Shown here: piece by piece, positions 1-10,522 of the stretch
How the letters are laid out: every line of letters begins with the position of its first letter
Numbering within the stretch: the first letter of the stretch is position 1
Assembly (NCBI GenBank): GCA_009731375.1
Contig: BJOX01000052.1
Location: forward strand, 1,170,759-1,227,014
Direction: 5' to 3'
Length of the DNA stretch: 56,256 bases
DNA from: Paulinella micropora
Taxonomy: Eukaryota; Cercozoa; Imbricatea; Euglyphida
Notes under the pieces: generated by a model
Seen by the model: the letters and a program-made list of their open reading frames with translations, nothing else
Databases searched by the model: none
Told to the model about the DNA's origin: nothing
Program-made: the position numbers and the translations under genes

Positions 1-107
1 TTTGCGGGGGTGTCATAGAGCCTATCGTCAATTCTTCGTACTCCCCTCACGGGTGAGACGATGGAGGCGCATGTGAAGATTTGCATCAGCCATTGACAGA
101 GAAGCAC

Positions 108-108
<1 letters not shown>
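1..108 (+). mobile_element. SINE family A copy (5'-truncated by window edge)
   Basis: This is the 3' half of family A. It runs from the block with GCGGGGGTGTCAT through the shared core TGGAGGCGCATG to the end AGAAGCACT, followed by an (ATT)n tract. The same block recurs downstream many times with a complete tRNA-like head. It has no coding capacity. Confidence 0.8.
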
Positions 109-171
<63 letters not shown>

Positions 172-173
<2 letters not shown>

Positions 174-306
174 GCCAGTCGAGTCTTTGGAGCGGAGCCG
201 CGTCACCGAACGGCCCCGTGCTACCAATGGAGGCACATGCCCGACAGGATCAAAGGCCAATTGACTGATAAGTCTATTATATTATTATTATTATTATTAT
301 TATTAT
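172..306 (+). mobile_element. Short retroposon family D copy 1 with (ATT)n tail
   Basis: The body (about 172-275) starts with a segment containing TCTTTGGAGCGGAGCCGCG. It then carries the shared 3' core TGGAGGCACATG and ends in GATAAGTCT before an (ATT)n tract. A second copy lies at 582-674. The 5' part is unrelated to family A, but the 3' core is shared. It begins directly at the end of the preceding (ATT)n tract. Confidence 0.7.
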
Positions 307-520
307 GGACACCGTGATAGCCCAGTGGTCAAGTTCTACCATCTGGGCCCTGTCGCCAGTTCGATTCCCGTCGGTGCCACCAGTATTTTCATGGAACATA
401 CCGGTCCGTCTGGAAGTGTTGGAACTGCCCTTGCGGGGGTGTCATTAGAGCCTATCGTCAATTCTTCGTACTCCCCTCACGGGTGAGACGATGGAGGCGC
501 ATTCGTACTCCCCTCACGGG
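307..520 (+). mobile_element. tRNA-derived SINE family A copy 2
   Basis: It starts with GGACACCGTGATAGCCCAG, a tRNA-like 5' half, and continues through the B-box region and CGGTGCCACCA to the family body. Near the 3' end the segment CGTACTCCCCTCACGGG is repeated just before a gap of Ns at 521. RNA polymerase III would be the expected transcriptase of such a tRNA-headed element; this is family knowledge, not something seen here. Confidence 0.8.
318..368 (+). promoter_or_regulatory. Internal Pol III A box and B box of SINE A
   Basis: TAGCCCAGTGG at 318-328 fits the A-box consensus TRGYNNANNNG. AGTTCGATTCC at 358-368 fits the B-box consensus RGTTCRANNCC. The boxes are about 30 bases apart, as in a tRNA gene. 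The same pair recurs in copies at 960, 1968, 2291, 2565, 3176 and 4643, and on the minus strand near 2950-3003. Confidence 0.75.
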
Positions 521-581
521 NNNNNNNNNNNNNNNNNNNNNNNNNNNNNNNNNNNNNNNNNNNNNNNNNNNNNNNNNNNNN
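521..581. other. Assembly gap
   Basis: A run of N between a family A body and a family D body. The missing bases probably include an (ATT)n tract, because such tracts separate the neighbouring units. Confidence 0.95.
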
Positions 582-720
582 GTCTTTGGAGCGGAGCCGC
601 GTCACCGAACGGCCCCGTGCTACCAATGGAGGTACATGTCCGACAGGATCAAAGGCCAATTGACTGATAAGTCTATTATTATTATTATTATTTTATTATC
701 ATTATTATTATTATTATTAT
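582..720 (+). mobile_element. Short retroposon family D copy 2 with (ATT)n tail
   Basis: Nearly identical to 183-275, including GTCACCGAACGGCCCCGTG and the end GATAAGTCT. It is followed by an interrupted (ATT)n tract at about 673-720. Confidence 0.7.
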
Positions 721-916
721 TGGCCCTGTCGCCAGTTCGATTCCCGTCGGTGCCACCAGTATTTTCATTGAACATACCGGTCCGTCTGGAAGTGTTGGAA
801 CTGCCCGTGCGGGGGTGTCATTAGAGCCTATCGTCAATTCTTCGTACTCCCCTCACGGGTGAGACGATGGAGGCGCATGTGCAGATTTGCATCAGCCATT
901 GACAGAGAAGCACTAA

Positions 917-957
<41 letters not shown>
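721..957 (+). mobile_element. SINE family A copy 3, head-truncated, with (ATT)n tail
   Basis: The copy begins at TGGCCCTGTCGCCAGTTCG, inside the tRNA-like region, right after the microsatellite of the family D unit. The A box is therefore missing while the B box is present. The body is complete to AGAAGCACT at about 916 and is followed by (ATT)n. Truncation at the 5' end is typical of target-primed reverse transcription. Confidence 0.75.
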
Positions 958-958
<1 letters not shown>

Positions 959-959
959 T

Positions 960-1257
960 GGACACCGTGATAGCCCAGTGGTCAAGTTCTACCATCTGGG
1001 CCCTGTCGCCAGTTCGATTCCCGTCGGTGCCACCAGTATTTTCATTGAACATACCGGTCTATTTCTGGACCAGTATTTTCATTGAACATACCGGCCCGTC
1101 TGGAAGTGTTGGAACTGCCCTTGCGGGGGTGTCATTAGAGCTTATCGTCAATTCTTCGTACTCCCCTCACGGGTGAGACGATGGAGGCGCATGTGCAGAA
1201 ATGCATCAGCCATTGACAGAGAAGCACTATTATTAGTATTATTATTATTATTATTAT
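960..1257 (+). mobile_element. SINE family A copy 4 with internal duplication
   Basis: A full tRNA-like head starts at 960. The segment CAGTATTTTCATTGAACATA occurs twice (about 1036 and 1072), a small tandem duplication specific to this copy. The body ends at about 1228 and an (ATT)n tract with one AGT interruption follows. Confidence 0.78.
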
Positions 1258-1681
1258 TCAGCGCAACGGCCTTACGGCGTTAAACTGTGATACCAACTCA
1301 AAACCATTTGGTAGATGATGCTGGGGAGGAGGGTCGTTGGGCGCCCGTCGAAGATCTTAAACTCCGCTATGCCGGTTGATACCTCGGGAACCCAGTGGAT
1401 ACCAAATTGTCATGGGTGGGGTTTTGAGGTAGCTCTAGCAACCATGCTTGGTGTACGCACTTGCACATTCGGCAACGTTTTGCAAGAGGTTGCTGGGACT
1501 GCGGAATAACCTCTGCTTAGTGTAGTCTTGCCCTCAGGAGCTCCATCGGTGGCCCCTATTACCAGTCGAGAGACTGACTAGGTGGGGATGGAGCACATCG
1601 AACAAGGCCTAGGGCATGGAGGCTCATGTCCGGAAACGGATCGTGCCATCAGCTGCATCAGTACGCCTTAGAGGAAGTATA

Positions 1682-1720
<39 letters not shown>
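1258..1720 (+). mobile_element. Retroposon family B copy 1 with (ATT)n tail
   Basis: An approximately 420-base unit that starts near CAGCGCAACGGCCTTACGG and ends with the shared-type 3' core TGGAGGCTCATG, then TACGCCTTAGAG and (ATT)n. Two further copies lie at 5014 and 5568. No long reading frame is conserved between the copies, so it behaves as a non-coding retroposon. I see no clear tRNA-type boxes in it. Confidence 0.7.
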
Positions 1721-1761
1721 TGCACATGGCCTTTTGGCTCAGCAATTGGCAGGAGATACAC

Positions 1762-1800
<39 letters not shown>
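1721..1800 (+). mobile_element. Short 3'-end retroposon fragment (family F) with (ATT)n
   Basis: About 40 bases, including CTCAGCAATTGGCAGGAGAT, sit between two (ATT)n tracts. They resemble the last 40 bases of the family E unit at 4504-4544, so this is probably a severely 5'-truncated relative. Confidence 0.5.
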
Positions 1801-1801
<1 letters not shown>

Positions 1802-1852
1802 ATGGAGGCACATGTCCAGGATCTGGATCTGATGCTATAGTCTGAGGAAGCC

Positions 1853-1894
<42 letters not shown>
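1801..1894 (+). mobile_element. Short retroposon family C copy 1 with (ATT)n tail
   Basis: It has the shared core TGGAGGCACATG followed by TCCAGGATCTGGATCTGATG and the end GAGGAAGCCT, then (ATT)n. Further copies lie at 1895, 4576, 6144 and 6243. Only about 50 bases are present, so these are 3' ends of a longer, unseen element. Confidence 0.65.
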
Positions 1895-1895
<1 letters not shown>

Positions 1896-1934
1896 GTCCA
1901 GGATCTGGATCTGATGCTATAGTCTGAGGAAGCC

Positions 1935-1965
<31 letters not shown>

Positions 1966-1967
1966 GT
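1895..1967 (+). mobile_element. Short retroposon family C copy 2 with (ATT)n tail
   Basis: It begins at GTCCAGGATCTGGATCTG, about 13 bases further in than copy 1, and ends GAGGAAGCCT followed by (ATT)n. It is the most 5'-truncated member of the family in the window. Confidence 0.65.
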
Positions 1968-2198
1968 GGACACCGTGATAGCCCAGTGGTCAAGTTCTAC
2001 CATCTGGGCCCTGTCGCCAGTTCGATTCCCGTCGGTGCCACCAGTATTTTCATTGAACATACCGGTCCGTCTGGACGTGTTGGAACTGCCCTTGCGGGGG
2101 AGTCATTAGAGCCTATCGTCAATTCTTCGTACTCCCCTCACGGGTGAGACGATGGAGGCGCATGTGCAGAAATGCATCAGCCATTGACAGAGAAGCAC

Positions 2199-2290
<92 letters not shown>
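1968..2290 (+). mobile_element. SINE family A copy 5, full length, with long (ATT)n tail
   Basis: The head starts at 1968, the body ends at about 2200, and an (ATT)n tract of about 90 bases with a single GTT interruption follows. The next copy begins immediately at the end of that tract. The head includes CGGTGCCACCAG, i.e. an acceptor-stem-like end followed by an encoded ACCA. Confidence 0.82.
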
Positions 2291-2292
<2 letters not shown>

Positions 2293-2522
2293 TGGACACC
2301 GTGATAGCCCAGTGGTCAAGTTCTACCATCTGGGCCTTGTCGCCAGTTCGATTCGTCGGTGCCACCAGTATTTTCATTGAACATACCGGTCCGTCTGGAA
2401 GTGTTGGAACTGCCCTTGCGGGGGTGTCATTAGAGCCTATCGTCAATTCTTCGTACTCCCCTCACGGGTGAGACGATGGAGGCGCATGTGCAGAATTGCA
2501 TCAGCCATTGACAGAGAAGCAC

Positions 2523-2564
<42 letters not shown>
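2291..2564 (+). mobile_element. SINE family A copy 6, full length
   Basis: The head starts at 2291 with a 3-base deletion in the B-box side (TTCGATTCGTCGG rather than TTCGATTCCCGTCGG). The body ends at about 2522 and (ATT)n follows. Confidence 0.8.
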
Positions 2565-2657
2565 GGACACCGTGATAGCCCAGTGGTCAAGTTCTACCAC
2601 CTGGGCCCTGTCGCCAGTTCGATTCCCGTCGGTGCCACCAGTATTTTCATTGAACAT
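2565..2657 (+). mobile_element. SINE family A copy 7, interrupted by assembly gap
   Basis: The tRNA-like head and the start of the body are present. The sequence breaks into Ns at 2658. Confidence 0.78.
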
Positions 2658-2866
2658 NNNNNNNNNNNNNNNNNNNNNNNNNNNNNNNNNNNNNNNNNNN
2701 NNNNNNNNNNNNNNNNNNNNNNNNNNNNNNNNNNNNNNNNNNNNNNNNNNNNNNNNNNNNNNNNNNNNNNNNNNNNNNNNNNNNNNNNNNNNNNNNNNNN
2801 NNNNNNNNNNNNNNNNNNNNNNNNNNNNNNNNNNNNNNNNNNNNNNNNNNNNNNNNNNNNNNNNNN
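2658..2866. other. Assembly gap
   Basis: A run of N between a plus-oriented and a minus-oriented family A copy. Confidence 0.95.
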
Positions 2867-3018
2867 CAAGGCAGCTCCAAGCCTTCCAGACAGACCAATA
2901 CTTTCAAATAAAATATCCTTTGAAAATACTGGCACAGACGGGAATCGAACTGGCGACAGGTCCCAGATGGTAGACCTTAACCACTGGGCTATCGCGGTGC
3001 CACAATAATAATAATAAT
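2867..3018 (-). mobile_element. SINE family A, inverted diverged copy
   Basis: Read on the minus strand, the head is GGCACCGCGATAGCCCAG and continues to TTCGATTCCCGTCTGTGCC. The first seven bases pair better with the 3' acceptor-like end than in the other copies, so this may be an older subfamily closer to the source tRNA. The CCA-like insert is absent (GTGCCAGTATTTTC). It is the only inverted copy in the block. An (ATA)n tract at 3004-3018 abuts its head. Confidence 0.7.
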
Positions 3019-3127
3019 TGCGGGGGTGTCAGTAGAGCCTATCGTCAAATCTTCGTACTCCCCTAGAGGGTGAGACGATGGAGGCACATGTGCAGAAATG
3101 CATTCGCCATTGACTGAGAAGCACTAC

Positions 3128-3169
<42 letters not shown>

Positions 3170-3175
3170 CATTAT
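3019..3175 (+). mobile_element. SINE family A partial copy with (ATT)n tail
   Basis: It starts at TGCGGGGGTGTCAGTAG, so the tRNA-like head is missing. The body ends GAGAAGCACT at about 3125 and (ATT)n follows. Small differences (CATTCGCCATTGACTGAG) are shared with the fragment at 4926, suggesting a subfamily. Confidence 0.7.
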
Positions 3176-3246
3176 GGACACCGTGATAGCCCAGTGGTCA
3201 AGTTCTACCATCTGGGCCCTGTCGCCAGTTCGATTCCCGTCGGTGC
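3176..3246 (+). mobile_element. SINE family A copy, interrupted by assembly gap
   Basis: The tRNA-like head with both boxes is present to CGTCGGTGC. Ns begin at 3247. Confidence 0.75.
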
Positions 3247-4066
3247 NNNNNNNNNNNNNNNNNNNNNNNNNNNNNNNNNNNNNNNNNNNNNNNNNNNNNN
3301 NNNNNNNNNNNNNNNNNNNNNNNNNNNNNNNNNNNNNNNNNNNNNNNNNNNNNNNNNNNNNNNNNNNNNNNNNNNNNNNNNNNNNNNNNNNNNNNNNNNN
3401 NNNNNNNNNNNNNNNNNNNNNNNNNNNNNNNNNNNNNNNNNNNNNNNNNNNNNNNNNNNNNNNNNNNNNNNNNNNNNNNNNNNNNNNNNNNNNNNNNNNN
3501 NNNNNNNNNNNNNNNNNNNNNNNNNNNNNNNNNNNNNNNNNNNNNNNNNNNNNNNNNNNNNNNNNNNNNNNNNNNNNNNNNNNNNNNNNNNNNNNNNNNN
3601 NNNNNNNNNNNNNNNNNNNNNNNNNNNNNNNNNNNNNNNNNNNNNNNNNNNNNNNNNNNNNNNNNNNNNNNNNNNNNNNNNNNNNNNNNNNNNNNNNNNN
3701 NNNNNNNNNNNNNNNNNNNNNNNNNNNNNNNNNNNNNNNNNNNNNNNNNNNNNNNNNNNNNNNNNNNNNNNNNNNNNNNNNNNNNNNNNNNNNNNNNNNN
3801 NNNNNNNNNNNNNNNNNNNNNNNNNNNNNNNNNNNNNNNNNNNNNNNNNNNNNNNNNNNNNNNNNNNNNNNNNNNNNNNNNNNNNNNNNNNNNNNNNNNN
3901 NNNNNNNNNNNNNNNNNNNNNNNNNNNNNNNNNNNNNNNNNNNNNNNNNNNNNNNNNNNNNNNNNNNNNNNNNNNNNNNNNNNNNNNNNNNNNNNNNNNN
4001 NNNNNNNNNNNNNNNNNNNNNNNNNNNNNNNNNNNNNNNNNNNNNNNNNNNNNNNNNNNNNNNNNN
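3247..4066. other. Assembly gap (820 N)
   Basis: The largest gap in the window. The left edge is a SINE head and the right edge is an (ATT)n tract, so at least the rest of one SINE is missing. Confidence 0.95.
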
Positions 4067-4087
4067 TATTATTATTATTATTATTAT

Positions 4088-4542
4088 TATGGAGGGGTGC
4101 ACAGTATGGCACTCCACGGGAAGAGGAGGTGGTTGGGCCTCTTCCCACTGGTTCCGAGGCTATGTTGTTGTGTTGTTCTTATAAGACATACACCACGTGG
4201 GGTCAAAGGGGTATATACATTCCGAGATCTAGGGGTGGTGACGGGTTTCGAGGCGTCCCAGACACTTACCGCCAAACGTCCTCATGCGCTGGCAGACCGC
4301 ATGAAATGTCTGCTACCCCTGTGAGTACCTCCATTCGACTTATACTCAGTCTTGTGGAACTCTCATAGGGAACATCAATCATTTGCAGTTGATTCCCTGC
4401 AAGGTATCCGACACGCCGGGCGGGTACCTATTCAGGGATGGTCAGAGTCACTCTTCCCTCTCCAACATTCACTGTAGTCCCTGTTGGGTCGAGGGATGGA
4501 GGCGCATGGTCCTTGGACTCAGCCATGACAGATCAATACACA

Positions 4543-4575
<33 letters not shown>
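4088..4575 (+). mobile_element. Retroposon family E with (ATT)n tail
   Basis: An approximately 455-base unit starts right after an (ATT)n tract at GGAGGGGTGCACAGTATGG and ends with the shared-type core TGGAGGCGCATG, then CAGATCAATACAC and (ATT)n. Its 5' body is unrelated to families A-D. It has no conserved long reading frame. It is the only long copy here, so its limits rest on the flanking microsatellites. Confidence 0.6.
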
Positions 4576-4577
<2 letters not shown>

Positions 4578-4642
4578 GAGGCACATGTCCAGGATCTGGA
4601 TCTGATGCTATAGTCTGAGGAAGCCTATTATTATTATTATTT
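4576..4642 (+). mobile_element. Short retroposon family C copy 3
   Basis: TGGAGGCACATG is followed by the GGATCTGGATCTGATG block and the end GAGGAAGCCT, then a short (ATT)n that leads directly into a SINE A head at 4643. Confidence 0.65.
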
Positions 4643-4873
4643 GGACACCGTGATAGCCCAGTGGTCAAGTTCTACCATCTGGGCCCTGTCGCCAGTTCGA
4701 TTCCCGTCGGTGCCACCAGTATTTTCATTGAACATACCGGTCCGTTTGGAAGTGTTGGAACTGCCCTTGCGGGGGTGTCATTAGAGCCTATCGTCAATTC
4801 TTCGTACTCTCCTCACGGGTGAGACGATGGAGGCGCATGTGCAGATTTGCATCAGCCATTGACAGAGAAGCAC

Positions 4874-4925
<52 letters not shown>
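4643..4925 (+). mobile_element. SINE family A copy, full length
   Basis: The head starts at 4643, the B box and body are complete, the end AGAAGCACT is at about 4874, and an (ATT)n tract of about 50 bases follows. Confidence 0.82.
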
Positions 4926-5013
4926 GCGGGTGAGACGATGGAGGCACATGTGCAGAAATACATTCGCCATTGACTGAGAAGCACTATTATTATTATTATT
5001 ATTATTATTAATA
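4926..5013 (+). mobile_element. SINE family A 3'-end fragment with (ATT)n
   Basis: Only the last 60 bases (GCGGGTGAGACGATGGAGG to AGAAGCACT) are present before the tract. It is a strongly 5'-truncated copy. Confidence 0.7.
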
Positions 5014-5567
5014 TTCAGCCCCATGGCCTTACGGCGTTAAACTGTGATGCCAATCCATAACCATTCGGTGGTATGCTGGGGAGGAGGATCGTTGAGGCTC
5101 ATAAAAGATCTTTAACTCCGCCATGCTGGTTGGTAGCCCAGGACCCAGTTGTCTGCCAAATTTTTATGGATGGGGTTTTGAAGCAGTTCTAGCCGCCATG
5201 CTTGGTGTATGCACTTGCACATTCGGCGACGTTTTGCAAGAGGTTACTGGAACTGCGGAGTAACCTTGGCTTAGTGCGGTCTTGCCCTCAGGAGCTCCAT
5301 CGGTGGCCTTGCTTACCAGTCGAGAGACTGGCCAGCAAAGGGGGATTGGAGGACCTCGAACAAGGGTATTGGAGGCTTATGTCCGGACACGGATCGTGCC
5401 ATGCAGCTGCATCAGTACGCCTTAGAGAAACAATATTATTATTATTATTACTATTATTATCATTATTATTATGATTATGATTATGATTATTATTATTATT
5501 ATCATCATCATCATCATTATTGTTATTATTATTATTATTATTATTATCATTATTATTATTATTATTA
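5014..5567 (+). mobile_element. Retroposon family B copy 2 with mixed trinucleotide tail
   Basis: It aligns along its length with 1258-1680. The tail (about 5431-5567) is a degenerate mix of ATT, ATC and GAT repeats, consistent with an older insertion. Confidence 0.7.
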
Positions 5568-6143
<576 letters not shown>

Positions 6144-6300
6144 ATGGAGGCACATGTCCAGGATCTGGATCTGATGCTACAGTCTGAGGAAGCCTATTAT
6201 TACTAATAAAATATAATTATTATCATTATCATCATTGTTATTATGGAGGCGCATGCAGGATCCGAATCTGATGCCATACTCTAGGAAGCCTCTTATTATT
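6144..6300 (+). mobile_element. Two short family C fragments
   Basis: Fragments at 6144-6196 and 6243-6296 carry TGGAGGCRCATG and end GGAAGCCT. The second has diverged (GGATCCGAATCTGATGCC). They mark the right end of the retroposon pile. Confidence 0.6.
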
Positions 6301-6504
6301 TTCATTTTAAATTAGAATTTGCATTAGAGAATACACGCTACCCATGGATGTATGTTCGGGTGGAGATTGTACTAACCATGAATAACAAACCCCATTACAA
6401 AATCGAGGATTTTATTTTCCTTGCCACCGTATCGAAGAGTGGGCCGGCCCGTGAGCAATATTTTTGAAATTTGAACAAGCGCCATCCGACACCCATCCAC
6501 CAAC

Positions 6505-6825
6505 ATGAAGGCGCTGCTGCCTCTTCTGGCAGCCTCTGCAGTCTTTGCTGAAGATCCAGAAAAAAAAGAAGAAAGCGGTACGATATCATTCCGTTTTGTT
6601 GTTGAGTTGAGCAGAATATATAAAAGGTGCAACGAGAAACCTACTTGAACAGACGAAAACACTCACTTCACTCACTCACTTCACTCACTCACTTCACTCA
6701 CTCTTCACTCACTCACTTCACTCACTCACTTCACTCACTCACTTCACTCACTCACTTCACTCACTCACTCACTCATCACTCACATTCACTCACTCACCCA
6801 CCCACTCACTCACTCACACACACAC

Positions 6826-6871
<46 letters not shown>

Positions 6872-9800
6872 GTACTCAAACACACACACACACACACACA
6901 TAAACACACACACACACAAAACAAAAACAAATACACTCACACACAAACAACAGACATGCAACACACACACACACAGACTCAAACTAATTGATACATACTG
7001 TACAAAATGCATGTATACAGAATACATGCAACATGGAAGGAGGAAAATTTTCCCTTTTTTCTATTACTGCTCTTCCTCTCCCTATTTTCTACTCGCTCTA
7101 GCCTGTTGCTTGATAATTCATATTGCGTGTTGCCCNNNNNNNNNNNNNNNNNNNNNNNNNNNNNNNNNNNNNNNNNNNNNNNNNNNNNNNNNNNNNNNNN
7201 NNNNNNNNNNNNNNNNNNNNNNNNNNNNNNNNNNNNNNNNNNNNNNNNNNNNNNNNNNNNNNNNNNNNNNNNNNNNNNNNNNNNNNNNNNNNNNNNNNNN
7301 NNNNNNNNNNNNNNNNNNNNNNNNNNNNNNNNNNNNNNNNNNNNNNNNNNNNNNNNNNNNNNNNNNNNNNNNNNNNNNNNNNNNNNNNNNNNNNNNNNNN
7401 NNNNNNNNNNNNNNNNNNNNNNNNNNNNNNNNNNNNNNNNNNNNNNNNNNNNNNNNNNNNNNNNNNNNNNNNNNNNNNNNNNNNNNNNNNNNNNNNNNNN
7501 NNNNNNNNNNNNNNNNNNNNNNNNNNNNNNNNNNNNNNNNNNNNNNNNNNNNNNNNNNNNNNNNNNNNNNNNNNNNNNNNNNNNNNNNNNNNNNNNNNNN
7601 NNNNNNNNNNNNTTCCCCCCCCCCCACCCACCCACACACACACACCCAAAGTTATTTCATTTACAAAGACTTAAACTGTCCCTAAGGGGACGAGCACTAA
7701 GTCAGCATGGCGTAACAGGGACTGATGTATTTTGTTGGTTTATGCGTTTCTATGACCTGGCATAATTTTGTATCATAAGTCAACTTACAAGGTTCAGCTG
7801 ACTTGCTGTAGGTGTTATACCCGTAATGACGATGACAGGATACGGAGGATCTACGACCAGTATGGGGACCTACGGCTCCACCACCGGTATGGGGACCTAC
7901 GGCTCCACTACGGGAATGGGCACGTACGGCTCTACGACCGGCATGGGGACCTATGGCTCTACGACCGGCATGGGGACCTATGGCTCTTCGACCGGCATGG
8001 GAACCTATAGTGGCATGGGGACCTATGGCTCTACGACCGGCATGGGGACCTACGGCGTCAAGGCCGGCACGGGCTCTACGACCGGCATGGGCAGCTATGG
8101 CTCTGCAACCGGCATGGGGACCTACGGCTCTACGACCGGTACGGGCAGCTACGGGTCTACGACCGGCATGGGGACCTACGGCTCCACAGGCTCCGTCAGA
8201 GCGCCTATCAGTATGATGTCCAGCGCTGCAAGTAATATAAACGGTGCTAGTGCTGGAGGTAATCTTTATGGTTTCGGGAATACCTTCACCGGTGATGTCG
8301 GCTCTGCCTACGGCACTTCGGGCTCTTCCTACGGCTCCTCCCCTGCTTCTACGTACGGAACTTCAACCGGCTCCGGCTCCTCGTTTAGTGGCTACAGTGG
8401 GAGTGCGCCAGCAACAGGTTCGGGTGGTTACATTTACCCCAGCATATCATCAGGTTCTCGTTTCACTTGACGGCTTGACCTTGACCTTGTCCAAAATTCT
8501 CTTGTGCAGGTTCTGGCACTTCTAGTGGTTACAAAGGCCGTTCTGGTAAGTCATGAGACAGAGTCTGGGGTGTTGTATGTTTGCGAGCGATATACATATA
8601 CTACAGAGGGCCCTAAAAACCATGTGACGCTATTATAGGCTCCTTCGGAGGTTCAAGCACTGGCACCTATGATGGTAGCAGCACTGGAAGCTTCGGTGGC
8701 AGCACTGGCAGCTATGGCGTTGGCAGCACTGGCAGCTATGGCGGTGGCAGCACTGGCAGCTACGGTGGTGGCAGCACTGGCAGCTATGGTGGCGGCTCCG
8801 GCAATACTGGCAGCTACGGCGGACAGGGCAGCTATGGTGGCGGCTCCGGCAATACTGGCAGCTACGGCGGACAGGGCAGCTATGGTGGCGGCTCCGGCAA
8901 TACTGGCAGCTATGGTGGCGGCGGCAGCACTGGTAGCTACGGCGGACAGGGCAGCTATGGTGGCGGCTCCGGCAATACTGGCAGCTATGGTGGCGGCGGC
9001 AGCACTGGCAGCTATGGCGGTGGCAACAGTGGCAGCTTCGGTGGACAGGGCAGCTATGGCGGTGGCTCCGGCAATACTGGCAGCTATGGTGGCGGCGGCT
9101 ACGGTGGCAGCACTGGCAGCTACGGCGGACAGGGCAGCTATGGTGGCGGCACCGGCAATAGTGGCAGCACTGGCAGCTACGGCGGACAGGGCAGCTATGG
9201 TGGCGGCTCCGGCAATACTGGCAGCTACGGTGGCAGCACTGGCAGCTACGGCGGACAGGGCAGCTATGGTGGCGGCGGCAGTTACTCCGGCAATACTGGT
9301 AGCTACGGGGGACAGGGCAGCTATGGTGGCGGCTCCGGCAATACTGGCAGCTACGGTGGCGGCGGCAGTTACTCCGGCAATACTGGCAGCTACGGTGGCG
9401 GCGGCAGTTACTCCGGCAATACTGGCAGCTACGGTGGCGGCGGCAGTTACTCCGGCAATACTGGCAGCTACGGTGGCGGCGGCAGTTACTCCGGTAATAC
9501 TGGCAGCTACGGTGGCGGCGGCAGTTACTCCGGTAATACTGGCAGCTACGGTGGCGGCGGCAGTTACTCCGGTAATACTGGCAGCTACGGTGGCGGCGGC
9601 AGTTACTCCGGTAATACTGGCAGCTACGGTGGCGGCGGCAGTTACTCCGGTAATACTGGCAGCTACGGTGGCGGCGGCAGTTACTCCGGTAATACTGGCA
9701 GCTACGGTGGCGGCGGCAGTTACTCCGGTAATACTGGCAGCTACGGTGGCGGCGGCAGTTACTCCGGTAATACTGGCAGCTACGGTGGCGGCGGCAGTTA

Positions 9801-10486
9801 CTCCGGTAATACTGGCAGCTACGGTGGCGGCGGCAGTTACTCCGGTAATACTGGCAGCTACGGTGGCGGCGGCAGTTACTCCGGTAATACTGGCAGCTAC
9901 GGTGGTGGCGGCAGTTACTCCGGTAATACTGGCAGCTACGGTGGTGGCGGCAGTTACTCCGGTAATACTGGCAGCTACGGTGGTGGCGGCAGTTACTCCG
10001 GTAATGCTGGCAGCTACGGTGGTGGCAGTTACTCCGGTAATCTGCGCTCAGGAGGTGTTTACTACGGCTATAGCATTGGAGATAGCTATCTCAGTGGTAC
10101 CACCTTGACCTTTCAGCACAGCTTATAAATATCATGTGCTTCCATGACAGGCTATGGTAATTCCTGGGGTGGCGGAGGCTATGGACGCTACGGAGGCTAT
10201 GGAGGCTATGGGCCGTCATGGGGCTACGGAGGCTATGGTATATTCCCTATTTTCCTTCCTGAAAACGTCATTCATCACCATGCGTTTGCTCAGGAGGATA
10301 CGGTGGAGGATATGGTGGATTTGGAGGTATCATGGCTTGTATCCATTATCTATCCATCCACCTATCTGATGCCTTTCTAGGTGGCTATGGCAGGGGAGGT
10401 TTCGGAGGCGGCTACGGAGGTCCTTGAGCATTTTTATCATTGTTTCTTGCGGGTGGATGGGTTGTCAGCCACACAACACACACTTT

Positions 10487-10522
<36 letters not shown>

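Noticed and set aside
307-385. Functional tRNA gene
   Set aside because: A and B boxes are present, but the T stem does not pair, the element is repeated with a non-tRNA body, and each copy ends in (ATT)n. It is a tRNA-derived SINE.
2172-2471. Frames with long Tyr, Leu, Ile or Asn runs in 1-6300
   Set aside because: They are translations of (ATT)n/(TTA)n microsatellites attached to SINE bodies.
3029-4324. Long frames across N runs
   Set aside because: Open only because N codons are not stops.
8669-10108. 479-codon Ala/Val-rich open frame over the repeat exon
   Set aside because: It is the alternative frame of the 39-bp and related repeats. A repeat whose length is divisible by three stays open in other frames. 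The Gly frame joins flanking exons with consistent phase and a signal peptide.
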